A stretch of DNA of 64,000 bases, from positions 248,001-312,000 of the forward strand of contig JADKDM010000038.1 of NCBI GenBank assembly GCA_016714565.1. The letters are read 5' to 3'. Each line of letters opens with the position of its first letter. Position 1 is the stretch's first letter. Shown one piece after another: positions 44,043 through 53,002 of the stretch. This DNA comes from Candidatus Villigracilis propinquus (GTDB lineage Bacteria > Chloroflexota > Anaerolineae > Anaerolineales > Villigracilaceae). The translations under genes and the position numbers were made by a program. The notes under the pieces were generated by a model. That model did no database searches, was not told the DNA's origin, and worked only from the letters and a program-made list of their open reading frames with translations.

Positions 44043-44906
44043 TTAATTACCGCGTCCAGAGCGGCCACTTCCACTGCCGCCACGTGATTGAGGGCTGCTC
44101 CTGCCCCCGCCTAGCGGAAACCCTGATCCGCGTGAACCCGAACCGTACGGATTGAAGTTGATACCACTACGAGCCAACTTAGGGAGCATCCACATTAGAA
44201 ATAGCAGAAAAAAAACGCCAATGCACAACAATCCGCAGATGGACAAAATGCCAAGCGGGCCGGAAGGGAGCGTTGGCAGGTTGACTATCTCCTGCGTCGG
44301 AGCGGGAGATGTCAGCGGCGAGTAGTTACTGCGAGCAACTATGTCGAATTCCCGTATCAGGGTCAAAAGCGCCAGGTCGAGGCTCTTGGTAGTTTGGTAA
44401 GTATCTTCTGCGACACGGTTTAAGGATGTCAATTCAGAAGCTGTCAGCGCAGGCAAACCCAAGCCCACACCGTAATGCACATCAATACGGTTGGATTCAA
44501 CAACGACCAAAAAGACAAAGCCGTTATCCTTTCGCTCACCATCCGGCAGCCCAAGCTGCATATAACGAAGGAAATGAACGGCGCAGTTGACTCGGTTGCT
44601 AACTTGTTCCTCTGATTGGATGAGAATCATCGTCTGTGCAATCGAAGCACTGTTTAGCCGGTCGAGAATCACATCTACCTCGGTCACAGTATTCTCCGAG
44701 ACGTAGCCCTGCCAATTCACGGTCCAATGGCTCTGCTGTAGATCGTAAGTGAATCCGTAATCAGGGGCGTACCCTTGACCGCACAAATCCGCGGCGAGAA
44801 TTTTGCCTGCCCTCTCGGGAGTTAAATATGCTGACAGGCTAAATGTAAATGCGATAACCCCAACGATCAATAACATATATCGTTGGGCTAGTCTACGATA
44901 AAACAC
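44043..44906 (-). CDS. TPM-domain membrane protein (YgcG-like)
   Basis: A 287-aa protein. There is an N-terminal membrane segment (residues about 10-28), an extracytoplasmic TPM-like domain (about 60-190; it ends with VGLGLPALTASELTSLNR and AEDTYQTTKSLDLALL), a second membrane segment (about 225-250, ILSICGLLCIGVFFLLFL) and a Gly/Ser/Arg tail (SGSGRSGRGN). The fold, the LemA neighbour and the Gly-rich tail are typical of the YgcG group. The TPM phosphatase activity known from plants should not be assumed. Confidence 0.78.
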   Translation of the reverse strand: MFYRRLAQRYMLLIVGVIAFTFSLSAYLTPERAGKILAADLCGQGYAPDYGFTYDLQQSHWTVNWQGYVSENTVTEVDVILDRLNSASIAQTMILIQSEEQVSNRVNCAVHFLRYMQLGLPDGERKDNGFVFLVVVESNRIDVHYGVGLGLPALTASELTSLNRVAEDTYQTTKSLDLALLTLIREFDIVARSNYSPLTSPAPTQEIVNLPTLPSGPLGILSICGLLCIGVFFLLFLMWMLPKLARSGINFNPYGSGSRGSGFPLGGGRSSPQSRGGSGSGRSGRGN

Positions 44907-44976
44907 AAATACCTCATTTCTGGTGTTCCTTGGAGTGAAGAGGCAGCTTATCAGGGCTTAACAAAGAAATGCGGAG

Positions 44977-45135
44977 CTAAATGATCCCCAACAGATTTAG
45001 AATGATGAGGATGACGGCAAGAACAACCAGAGTGTGTATCCACCCGCCTGTTTTCGGGAAGCTTGGGCTTATATTCGAACCCAAAAAGCCTAGCAACCAC
45101 AGGATGATTAGAATTACGATGATGGTGTACAACAT
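44977..45135 (-). CDS. Lmo0937-family small membrane protein
   Basis: 52 aa from the ATG at 45135, preceded by AAAAGGAGAAATC. Two membrane helices (MLYTIIVILIILWLLGF and IHTLVVLAVILIILNLLG) are separated by PSFPKTGGW, the arrangement seen in Lmo0937-type proteins. It forms its own unit. The function is unknown and may be stress-related in other bacteria. Confidence 0.8.
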   Translation of the reverse strand: MLYTIIVILIILWLLGFLGSNISPSFPKTGGWIHTLVVLAVILIILNLLGII

Positions 45136-45183
45136 GAGATTTCTCCTTTTTGAGCGATTTGCGCTATAAATCATCATACAATG

Positions 45184-45222
45184 AACACTCCCCGGCAGCA
45201 TCCATCGGCCGGGGAGTGTTCG
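45184..45222. terminator. strong hairpin upstream of the Lmo0937-like gene
   Basis: GAACACTCCCCGG-type arms at about 45184-45196 and 45210-45222 pair over 13 bases. It has no T-run on either side and separates the gene from the next unit. Confidence 0.5.
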
Positions 45223-45728
45223 TCTCCACCACTTGGGGGAGATTTAGAATATCAGAGGGACAGGGAAGTAGTTATTGCAATTTGCTAATCTCTTCGACCA
45301 CTCAGTTGCGTGAATAATACGGCCCACCGTATCGCATCGATTCCTCGAAACCTTTTAATAAGGAGAGATTTTACTTGGGCAATTTTGTCAGAGTCGTCTT
45401 CCGATTGGCTGGGACTTCCTCCAAATAAGTTATTATGCCTTTCGCTGTGCTTTGTAAGGACATTGGCCCTCCAAATTCTAAATTGTCTTCTGCAATCAGA
45501 ATCCAAACCGCCTCCTCACCGCAACTCTACTTCTCCCATGTAAGCGTTGCTCTCCTAACAATCCTCCCCTAATGGCGGAGAAGACTACTCCCCAGTTGCA
45601 GGATGTAGATGAAATATATTCAAAGTATGATAAATGTAAGTTTTGTATCTTGAAGACTCGGGGGATACAAAGGTACCACCCAGATAAAAATATTAATTTC
45701 ATTTCTCTTTCTATCGGAGGTTATTGTT

Positions 45729-47069
45729 ATGAAAATAAATTCGCTTGTACTCACTCTTGTAGTGAGTCTGGTAATAGTTTTGGTAGTTATCGCAGGCTTT
45801 TCAATTTTCGGAGGCCCAGCAGCGCTGCCAGCAAGCAGCGGCTATGGACCCAATCCTGAGCTCCCAACTCCAAATAAACGGTTGATTCCCGTGGTAAATC
45901 CGCCCAATGCCACCGGTTGGGCAGATGGTGAGAAGCCAGCGGCAGCCGAGGGCATGGAAGTGACCGCATTTGCAAGCGGGTTGGATCACCCGCGTTGGGT
46001 GTATATCCTTCCGAATGGAGATGTGCTCGTGGCAGAATCCAATGCTCCTGCAGATCGGCCGGATGACGCAAAAGGAATCAAAGGATGGTTATTCAAGGTC
46101 TTTAAGGAGAAGTCGGGCGGCGGCGTGCCCAGTGCAGACCGTATTACGCTCCTGCGGGATGCGGACGGAGATGGCGTTGCTGAGACGAAATCGGTATTCA
46201 TCGATGGCCTGACCTCACCGTTCGGGATGGTGTTAGTGGGAGATACCTTCTATGTGGCAAATACCGATGCGGTTGTGTCGTTCCCCTATGCAGAAGGTAA
46301 GACTGAGATCACTGCCGAGCCCACAAAAATAATAGACCTACCGGCAGGCACGATCAACCATCATTGGACCAAGGGCCTGATCGCCAGTGCAAATGGAACG
46401 AAATTATATGTTTCTGTTGGCTCGAATAGCAACGCAGCAGAGAACGGATTTGAGGCGGAAACAGAACGCGCTGCGATCTGGGAAGTGGATATTGAAACAG
46501 GCAGCCATCGCATTTTTGCTTCGGGTTTGCGAAACCCTGTGGGGATGGCATGGGATGCAGAGTCTGGAGCATTATGGGTGGTAGTGAATGAACGCGATGA
46601 GTTGGGCAATGACCTGGTGCCAGATTTTATGACCGCAGTTCAAGACGGCGGCTTTTACGGTTGGCCTTTCAGCTATTATGGCGATCATGTTGATACGCGC
46701 GTTTCACCGCAGAATCCCGAGCTGGTTGCATCGGCCATTGTGCCTGATTATGCGTTGGGATCTCATACCGCTTCATTAGGACTTATCTCTGCAGACGGAA
46801 ACACATTACCCATTCGATTTGAGAATGGAATGTTTGTTGGGCAGCATGGCTCGTGGAATCGTCAGCAGCCTAACGGCTATCAGGTGATCTTTGTGCCGTT
46901 CACAGCAGGCATGCCTTCAGGTGATCCATTGCTTGTTCTGAACGGGTTCCTCAAAGAAAATGGCGATGCCATGGGACGACCTGTAGGTGTTGCAATTGAT
47001 AAACTCGGTGCACTTCTAGTAGCAGACGATGTTGGGAATGTGATCTGGAGAGTGATAACAGCGCCATAA
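45729..47069 (+). CDS. PQQ-dependent sugar/sorbosone dehydrogenase-like protein, exported
   Basis: A 446-aa protein; the ATG follows GGAGGTTATTGTT. A hydrophobic N-terminal segment (residues 3-28) directs export. The rest is a six-bladed propeller of the glucose/sorbosone dehydrogenase family: SGLDHPRWVYILPNGDVLVA, PFGMVLVGDTFYVANTDAV, NHHWTKGLIASANGTKLYVS, ASGLRNPVGMAWDAESGALW and FVGQHGSWNRQQPNGYQVIF. The family uses PQQ and calcium to oxidise aldoses. No pqq synthesis genes are in the window. Confidence 0.88.
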   Translation: MKINSLVLTLVVSLVIVLVVIAGFSIFGGPAALPASSGYGPNPELPTPNKRLIPVVNPPNATGWADGEKPAAAEGMEVTAFASGLDHPRWVYILPNGDVLVAESNAPADRPDDAKGIKGWLFKVFKEKSGGGVPSADRITLLRDADGDGVAETKSVFIDGLTSPFGMVLVGDTFYVANTDAVVSFPYAEGKTEITAEPTKIIDLPAGTINHHWTKGLIASANGTKLYVSVGSNSNAAENGFEAETERAAIWEVDIETGSHRIFASGLRNPVGMAWDAESGALWVVVNERDELGNDLVPDFMTAVQDGGFYGWPFSYYGDHVDTRVSPQNPELVASAIVPDYALGSHTASLGLISADGNTLPIRFENGMFVGQHGSWNRQQPNGYQVIFVPFTAGMPSGDPLLVLNGFLKENGDAMGRPVGVAIDKLGALLVADDVGNVIWRVITAP

Positions 47070-47109
47070 GAGCGCTATAAGAGCGCAGGAGCAACTCTGA
47101 TTTCAGGCA

Positions 47110-47140
47110 AGACGCTCAGAACTTGGGCGTCTCTTTTTTT
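47110..47140 (+). terminator. terminator of the sugar dehydrogenase gene
   Basis: AGACGC (47110-47115) and GCGTCT (47127-47132) form a stem followed by CTTTTTTT. Confidence 0.8.
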
Positions 47141-47334
47141 ATTACTCAAACAGTTTTGCTATCGCCTGTATCAGGCCAAACTATAGACACGAGTCAAACC
47201 GCCAAGACATTATTATTTAAAAATAATGATTGAGTCTCCTACAGGTTGTATTGGTTACTTTGTTCCTAGAAAAAAGAAGAAAATCAAATGCATAGTTATT
47301 TTGACCAATTTGGGTTTGTACAGTAACGATATGA

Positions 47335-47800
47335 GTTATGAGATCGCGGGTTCATACAAAGATGCCCGATAATGGAACTCGCGGTGCGTAACTTTTTTTC
47401 ACCCCTGTTTTTACGCGAAAATTGGCAAGAAACAACAAAAAAACCGCCATTTTAGGGCGGTTTTTTCATTTATTCTTGGCGGTCCCGACGGGGATAGAAA
47501 TCGCGGTGCGTAACTTTTTCGCAAACTAACGATGAAGTGAATTTTGAGCCTTTTTAAGGCTGTTTTCGTAATTCCTTGCGAAGACAGGAAGAATGTCGCG
47601 CAATACTTATTACATTTTATTACGGCTAGAATGAATATAGCTTCTGGTTACATGCCTTATCGAAAAAGATTAACAATAAACTGATGGATAAAGCAACTAG
47701 CTCAAGACTCATTCTATATGAGGGAATAAAGAAAGTCAAGCAATTTATGGGGGAATTCGTTAAAGTCGAGAAAATTGTCCACTCATGACACAAGTGATTG
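47335..47800. repeat. dispersed IS-derived repeat, copy 4 (longest)
   Basis: It starts GAGATCGCGGGTTCATACAA and holds CGTAACTTTTTTTCACCCC, a hairpin AAACCGCC/GGCGGTTT (about 47440-47465), GGTCCCGACGGGGATAG, CGTAACTTTTTCGCAAACT, CATGCCTTATCGA and GTTAAAGTCGAGA. These blocks appear in the same order in copies 2 and 3. It is noncoding. The 190 bases before it (47141-47334) show no feature. Confidence 0.75.
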
Positions 47801-47801
47801 T

Positions 47802-48220
47802 TTACTTTCTTTTTTTCAACCATTCGATTTTAGCAAGTTTGGTAACCTCTTCAAACTCCGGATCCCCAGTCATAATCGTACCGTTGATTTTTGAGCAGCA
47901 ACCACGACAAAAGCATCCGCATATGAAATAGGGTGATTAGCTTTGATGTGAGCAGCGGCAAGAACGGTTTGGTTATCTGCAGGAAGAATTTCAATAGGGA
48001 GGCTTTGAATAAGGGCAAGCGCTTCATGTGTCTTAGCCAACCCATTATTCCTTTCCACGCTGTACAGTATCTCTCCCAAGTTGATAATTGAAATATATAC
48101 TTTACATTTATTGTCTTCGGCGTCTCTTAATATTTTTTGAACGCGCTGCGCTGCAGGCTCATCTTCCAGGTATGCTATGAAAGCAAAAGAATCCAAGACA
48201 TAGGCTGGCAGATCATGCAT
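47802..48220 (-). pseudogene. PIN-domain toxin with one frameshift
   Basis: The ATG at about 48220 overlaps the antitoxin end. The frame carries PIN-domain acidic residues: D in YVLDSFAFIAYLEDEPAA, E in NLGEILYSVERN, and D in ISYADAFVVVAAQK. After AQK a one-base loss in the A-run at about 47876 breaks the frame; the intended end INGTIMTGDPEFEEVTKLAK follows in the next frame to the TAA at 47802. The restored length is 139 aa, normal for VapC-like RNases. As printed, the truncated protein lacks the fourth acidic region, so it may be inactive unless the indel is an error. Confidence 0.82.
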
Positions 48221-48461
48221 GAGTGAGCCTCTTTTCGCGCTTCTTTTCGAATTCACGATCTTTCTTTAGCACAGCAGACAACGAAGTCTGTCCTTTCAAC
48301 ATGCCGCGTCCTTTTTTGATGGGGTCAGCTATAACAGGGACGATGGTTAGTACGCCACCATAATCTACAAGTGTTACCTCTGTGCCTGGCGCAAGGTTGT
48401 ATTTTTTTCGCATTTCGGCAGGAATAACTACCCAGCCTTTGTTTGAAATTGTCAAAACCAT
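48213..48461 (-). CDS. AbrB/VapB-type antitoxin
   Basis: 82 aa from the ATG at 48461 after AAGGAGCATCC. The N-terminus MVLTISNKGWVVIPAEMRKK is the AbrB swapped-hairpin DNA-binding domain. The C-terminal half (LKGQTSLSAVLKKDREFEKK) is the toxin-binding tail. The gene overlaps the PIN toxin by eight bases. The palindrome at 48481-48508 directly upstream is the likely operator. Confidence 0.9.
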   Translation of the reverse strand: MVLTISNKGWVVIPAEMRKKYNLAPGTEVTLVDYGGVLTIVPVIADPIKKGRGMLKGQTSLSAVLKKDREFEKKREKRLTHA

Positions 48462-48480
48462 GTGGATGCTCCTTATTTTT

Positions 48481-48508
48481 GTTATACTTTTATATATAAA
48501 AGTATAAC
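48481..48508. promoter_or_regulatory. perfect palindromic operator of the toxin-antitoxin genes
   Basis: GTTATACTTTTA, TATA, TAAAAGTATAAC is a 28-base perfect palindrome, 20 bases before the antitoxin start. On the minus strand it contains TATACTT and TATATA boxes, so promoter and operator coincide. This is the usual site for autorepression by the antitoxin-toxin complex. Confidence 0.75.
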
Positions 48509-48516
48509 ATATTCCT

Positions 48517-48905
48517 ATGGTCCTCAAGGAAAAAAAGAACGGTATTATCTAATTCGCGATCGTGGCGAAAAATACGCCACATATTTTTTGGCAGTGACAG
48601 TGAGTTCAGGATCAAAGAACTGGGGACGTTGTTTCGAACGCCTAAGTGAATGGGATATGTGAAAGCTTCATGGGCAGTCTGCGATCTGGATTATATCTTG
48701 ATCCATGATGATAGGCATTTAGAGCGGGCAACCAAGGAATACACGGCATACTTTAATCAGGAACAACCGCATCAGGGGATTGAATAGCGGAACCTCGATC
48801 AGTATGATCTGACAATGTCAAAGCCAATAAGCGGACGCATTATCTCGAAGGCAATTCTTGGTGGATTGCACCACAGTTATTCCCGCACTGCATATCTGAA
48901 CTAAC
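48517..48905 (+). pseudogene. decayed transposase copy (same IS as 56261-57340)
   Basis: The plus strand can be read with several shifts as the last third of the integrase-core transposase: YLIRDRGEKYATYF, then SWAVCDLDYILIHDDRHLER, YTAYFNQEQPHQGIE, stop, and ILGGLHHSYSRTAYLN. The intact copy has RDRDKKYATHF, HILIHDDKHLRR and YTAYFNQERPHQGIE at the same places. Several stops and shifts show it is old. The left end abuts the toxin-antitoxin operator. Confidence 0.8.
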
Positions 48906-49023
48906 CCATATCCTTTGTATTAAAACTTTTACGAACAAGGGTGGAACAGCATCTATCGATCATCAATCTGTGAAGCTGTATTGTATTCGGATACTTATGA
49001 ATGATGCATTTCGCCAAACGAAA

Positions 49024-50763
49024 TCATTCAGGGCGTCCCAGTGACTGGAAAAGGTTTTGGGCTGGTAGAGATTGAAAAGATTTCTGTTTTAAATCCCTGA
49101 AAAGCTGACGGATGAACGAAGTAGCCAGCACACGCAAAGAATTACAAAATCCATATCTCGATTTGAAGAAACCCGGATTTCCGGCTAAATCAAAATTCAT
49201 TTTAGGCGAAAAATATAAGCCAAATATATGAATACCGTTTTGATATTCAGGTATCCAACTATTTTCGTGGAAAAAAATCCCATGTTTTCCACCAAATTGT
49301 TCCATCAGCACAAACTGGACCTTCCTCAATTTGCACGCCACTTTCTTCTACAAAGGTATATATAATGCTTGAAGAAAACTTGGTAATTCATAAGCATTTA
49401 CGTTTATTGTCTTAGGAAAAGTCACCATCACCCAATCACCAATTGTGAAGATTGACTGCAATCCACCACAAAAATCGGCAGGCAGATGAAGCGGCTCAAG
49501 ATAGTAACGGTCGTCTTTTCAAGCAAATATCCTGCTCCTACTTCTGCATCAGCCTTCCACCAAACTTGATTTCCTGTGCAATATGGACCAAGAAACACAT
49601 AAACCTTAGAATTTGCAGGGACCTCGTTAAATGTTCGCGCATCCAGTCTTGGATTTACATAAATTTTCACAGAATCTACAGCCTGCGCATTATACCTGCT
49701 CATGAGGTTACTTGAAGATAGCTGCTCACTTGAACATTGCATATATTTAGATTGGCTTTCTGAACCACCAACCGAAATTTTTTCATGTGCCCATGTAATC
49801 CTCCCACCCGAAGACCTAGTGGTCAACAAAGGAGCTTCCCCCGATTTTTCTCCAACAGCAATAAGTGCAGGAATATCTGTATCACTTCCTAAACCATCAA
49901 ACAACAAAGAGACAACAAGCTGCCCATTTTGATCCACAACATATTCATTCCAACCAGAAAACTTCCATATTTCGTTATCAAGATAATAAGCGAACATTCT
50001 TACAGATTCTGTGGCGCAAATCCATAGAGAAAAACTTGATTATTATCGAGAGAAAATAACCTAGGACCATCTGGTTTACGGTAATAAGCATTTGATTCGA
50101 ATTTCCCATCCAAGCCTTCAAGGCTAAACACGTAGACACCAATTGGGTCATTTATATTTGGCATAAATTCAAGTTCAGCATAAAGGGTTCCATTTGGCGA
50201 GGATAAAACCTGGACATGTTGTGAGTAAATCCTCCCATCAGGGTAATTAACTTGTCCAATAAGATCTTGTTCTCCAGATAAACCGCAAACTGAAAATATA
50301 TTCAGCGACATTAATTCATCATCCTGGGGATCCCCTGCAATCATTGGGTGATCACATTGAAAATCTCCATCTGGGCCACCAGCTGAAAAATATGCTACTT
50401 CTTCTAGAATATCATCAGGCAATACATTATTCATAGATGAAAACGGAAATTCCTCAACAGGAATTTCGCTTAGAGGAGCTTTGACTCGGCTCAACAATTG
50501 GTGAATTTGCTTCAATCTGTAACTTGTTGCTCAACGGCCGTACTATACATAGTAGGAAAAGCAGAAATTGAGTTTGGCGAAGGAACAACTTGACTTTGAA
50601 TTACCGATTCGGGTGTATTGCCATCTTTTGTTAAGGGCAGTATCCCAAACCATAGAAGGGCAAAAGTTAAACATACCAATCCCATAATGGCGACTTCAGC
50701 AACAATGATGATAATTAATTTCCTATTCTTATTTCTGCTTTTGTTTTTCATCTCAACACTCAC
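49024..50763 (-). pseudogene. DILEEV-family protein A, broken by several frameshifts
   Basis: Read from 50763: a single membrane segment (residues about 15-40, KLIIIIVAEVAIMGLVCLTF) and a low-complexity linker; a shift near 50512; then VLPDDILEEVAYFSAGG, CGLSGEQDLIGQVNYPDGR and LFSLDNNQVFLYGFAPQ; a stop near 50000; then LDNEIWKFSGWNEYVVDQNG and an SH3-like end YCTGNQVWWKADAEVGAGYL; finally two more frames down to 49024. The order of motifs is the same as in the intact relative at 54431-55882, except that A starts with a membrane anchor and not a lipobox. At least three lesions make this a real pseudogene. The family is not recognised. Confidence 0.65.
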
Positions 50764-51044
50764 GGTCTATACCATATCAAAGCTTTCTTTAATATTTATG
50801 CCACTAGTAGGCATAAAATCTTTTTTTATTGCAAAGTCTCAAATAAAAACTGGTTCGAAGGGATATGTCTCCCCCTTTCCTTCTTTGTTCTTTATTACTA
50901 CCAAGTGTCGTTTTGCCATAATCAACTCTCCCATTTATTCCTGTTTCTTATTTGATAATTCCAAATTACACCCAAACTCTTTATGGCTACAATACGTTCA
51001 GTTCCCCCACTACTTCTTATAGGTTATATCAGGTTTATCTCCAC
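50764..51044. other. AT-rich gap
   Basis: No gene, terminator or repeat was recognised between the broken protein A gene and the hsdR fragment. Confidence 0.4.
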
Positions 51045-51182
51045 TCAATCGGGTATAGATTTCTTCGTCAGCCACTCGGCGACGATTTTCTGAAGGTGTC
51101 GTCGTTCATGTAGCGGGCGAAGATGGCTTCGTTTTGATCCATGCGTTCGACGAAGAGCGTTTCGAGGAAGCGATTGAGATGA
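51045..51182 (-). pseudogene. tail of a type I restriction endonuclease subunit (HsdR)
   Basis: The minus strand reads LNRFLETLFVERMDQNEAIF and ARYMNDDTFRK, then, after one missing A, IVAEWLTKK and a stop. This matches the C-terminal end of HsdR-type proteins, where MDQNEAIFARYMND is characteristic. Nothing else of a restriction system remains, so a type I system once lay here. Confidence 0.6.
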
Positions 51183-51416
51183 ATTTTACTTCATTATACG
51201 AAGATTTTTTTCTGGCAGTTTCGGACAAAATTGAGCCCAAAACACCCACCACCTTCCAGATTTGAAGAGTCATATTTCGAGAAATTTAAGACGTATAATC
51301 AAAAAATATCTATAACACTTTTATTGATATGTGGAATTTATCAAGTACCTCAACTAACATACGTGGCAATAAGAAATATTTCCAATAAAACTTCATTGCA
51401 GAAAAGGATATTCTTA

Positions 51417-52490
51417 TGGGAAAGAAAGCGATATGGTTGATTGCAGCTATTTTGTTAAGCTCATGTGGGAATTTGGGACTCGGAAATACGGAAACACAAA
51501 AACCCTTGGATGATCTATTATCAACCGATACTCCTCCTCCGAGGTTATTTTGATATCAATCAAACTCAAACGATTGCGCCAGATAATATATTACTGGAAG
51601 TTACTTACTATCCAGGTGGCGGAACAGGTGGGTTTGCTTTGGTGATTTTGTTACCTTGCCTAGTGCAACGGAAAATCACATGGAAATTGAATTACTGGCC
51701 ACAGACTATTTGTATGTCTGTGGATGGAAGAATGAACAAGACGTTATCTTCACGACTTATTATCCCAATGGGGAAATCACCACTCAGAATTTACCAATGG
51801 GTATAGACGGAAACTATTATTATGTTAAGGCAACGTTGATATATGGGGTAAAAAATCCTGAAGGAATTTATAAATATGTATTCGAAAGCGGGGGAGATCG
51901 AGTTGAGGCAACTGCCAATGTCTTTAAGGCAAACGCAACCCGTTTATTCCGAATAGATAATACACATTTATTCCTTTATGGGTTTAAAGCTTCAGAGGCA
52001 GTAGCTCTTTATTATTATCACAACGAAAAACTTGTCGGATAAGAATCCTATGAAGTTGACCAAGCTGGCCAACTCGCTGTTGAGATTCCTGCTGACCCAA
52101 ATAACAATACCTATAGTCAGTTTTTTGTTGCCATAGGAGAGTTGTCTGGCGAAATATGGCTTCCTTTTGACGGTCCTTTTTCGGGCCAAAATCAATTGTC
52201 ATAGGAGAGAGCATTGTGTGGGACTTGGGCCCTCTAATACGCGTTTGGCAGCTTTTTCCTCTACCAAGGTCGCATATACAGACGGACAATATAAGCCAGT
52301 GCGAATAGCGTCTGGATTCAATGAAGAAATCCTTGGCGAGGTACAAGAAGGAACAGAAATGTCAATTGTTGAAGGGCCTATGTGTATTGACAATGTCACA
52401 TGGTGGAAAGTTTTATGGTCACAAGATTCCCGTCCCGGGTGGATGCCGGAATTTAGCAATGAGAGCTACCTACTTGAACCCATCCCATAG
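51417..52490 (+). pseudogene. DILEEV-family lipoprotein B, broken
   Basis: The ATG at 51417 opens a lipoprotein signal (IAAILLSSCG), but the frame ends at 51551. Later frames carry IAPDNILLEVTYYPGGGTGG, ENHMEIELLATDYLYVCGW, the LFRIDNTHLFLYGFKASEAV strand and, after a TAA near 52040 and another shift near 52200, an SH3-like end: TKVAYTDGQYKPVRIASGF, CIDNVTWWKVLWSQDSRPGW. All parts of the family are present in order, so only small lesions separate it from a working gene. It is convergent with copy A across the hsdR fragment. Confidence 0.65.
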
Positions 52491-52575
52491 AAATGCGTCC
52501 CTTTGGCTTGCTGCTAACAGAAAATACTATCGTATAATCTCAAAGTAATTAACAGGCAAAATCAAGGAGGAACGT

Positions 52576-52998
52576 ATGGAGCCTATTGAAGTAATCCTAT
52601 CTGCATTAGCTGCCGGGGCAATTACCGGAGCTACCGATGTAGCAGGCACAGCCATCAAAGATGCTTATAAGGCATTGGTCAGTCTCGTTACAAAGAAGTT
52701 TGGCAGCAATAAAGAGGCAAAATCCCATCTGGATAACTATCTCAAAGACTCCGAAACCTGGGAAAAGCCCGTCAAAAAGGCCATTCAAGAAAGCAAGATC
52801 GACAAGGATGACCAGGTCATAGCACTCGCGCACGAGTTGTTGAAACTTGTAAAGTCCAACAAGGCATCTTCCGAAAACCATATTGAAATAAATGGCAATG
52901 TACAAGGCTTGATTCAAGAAAACAAGGGGCAAGTCACCATGAATTTTAGTAAGCCGCCAGCAACGAAAAGAAAAGTTCTAAAGAAAAAGGGGAAATAA
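52576..52998 (+). CDS. small helical protein with C-terminal amyloid/RHIM-like motif
   Basis: 140 aa; the ATG follows AAGGAGGAAC. Residues 1-95 are helical: a Gly/Ala-rich start (ILSALAAGAITGATDVAGTA) and KDAYKALVSLVTKKFGSN, then charged helices. This layout resembles small effector-associated proteins of actinobacteria and chloroflexi that end in a GVQVGDGNTQTNTF-type amyloid motif. Here the corresponding stretch is NGNVQGLIQENKGQVTMNF (residues about 105-124), followed by a Lys-rich tail. The next gene, four bases after the stop, has a similar motif at its N-terminus. In amyloid signalling such motifs template each other. No enzymatic residues are visible. Confidence 0.72.
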   Translation: MEPIEVILSALAAGAITGATDVAGTAIKDAYKALVSLVTKKFGSNKEAKSHLDNYLKDSETWEKPVKKAIQESKIDKDDQVIALAHELLKLVKSNKASSENHIEINGNVQGLIQENKGQVTMNFSKPPATKRKVLKKKGK

Positions 52999-53002
52999 CG
53001 AG

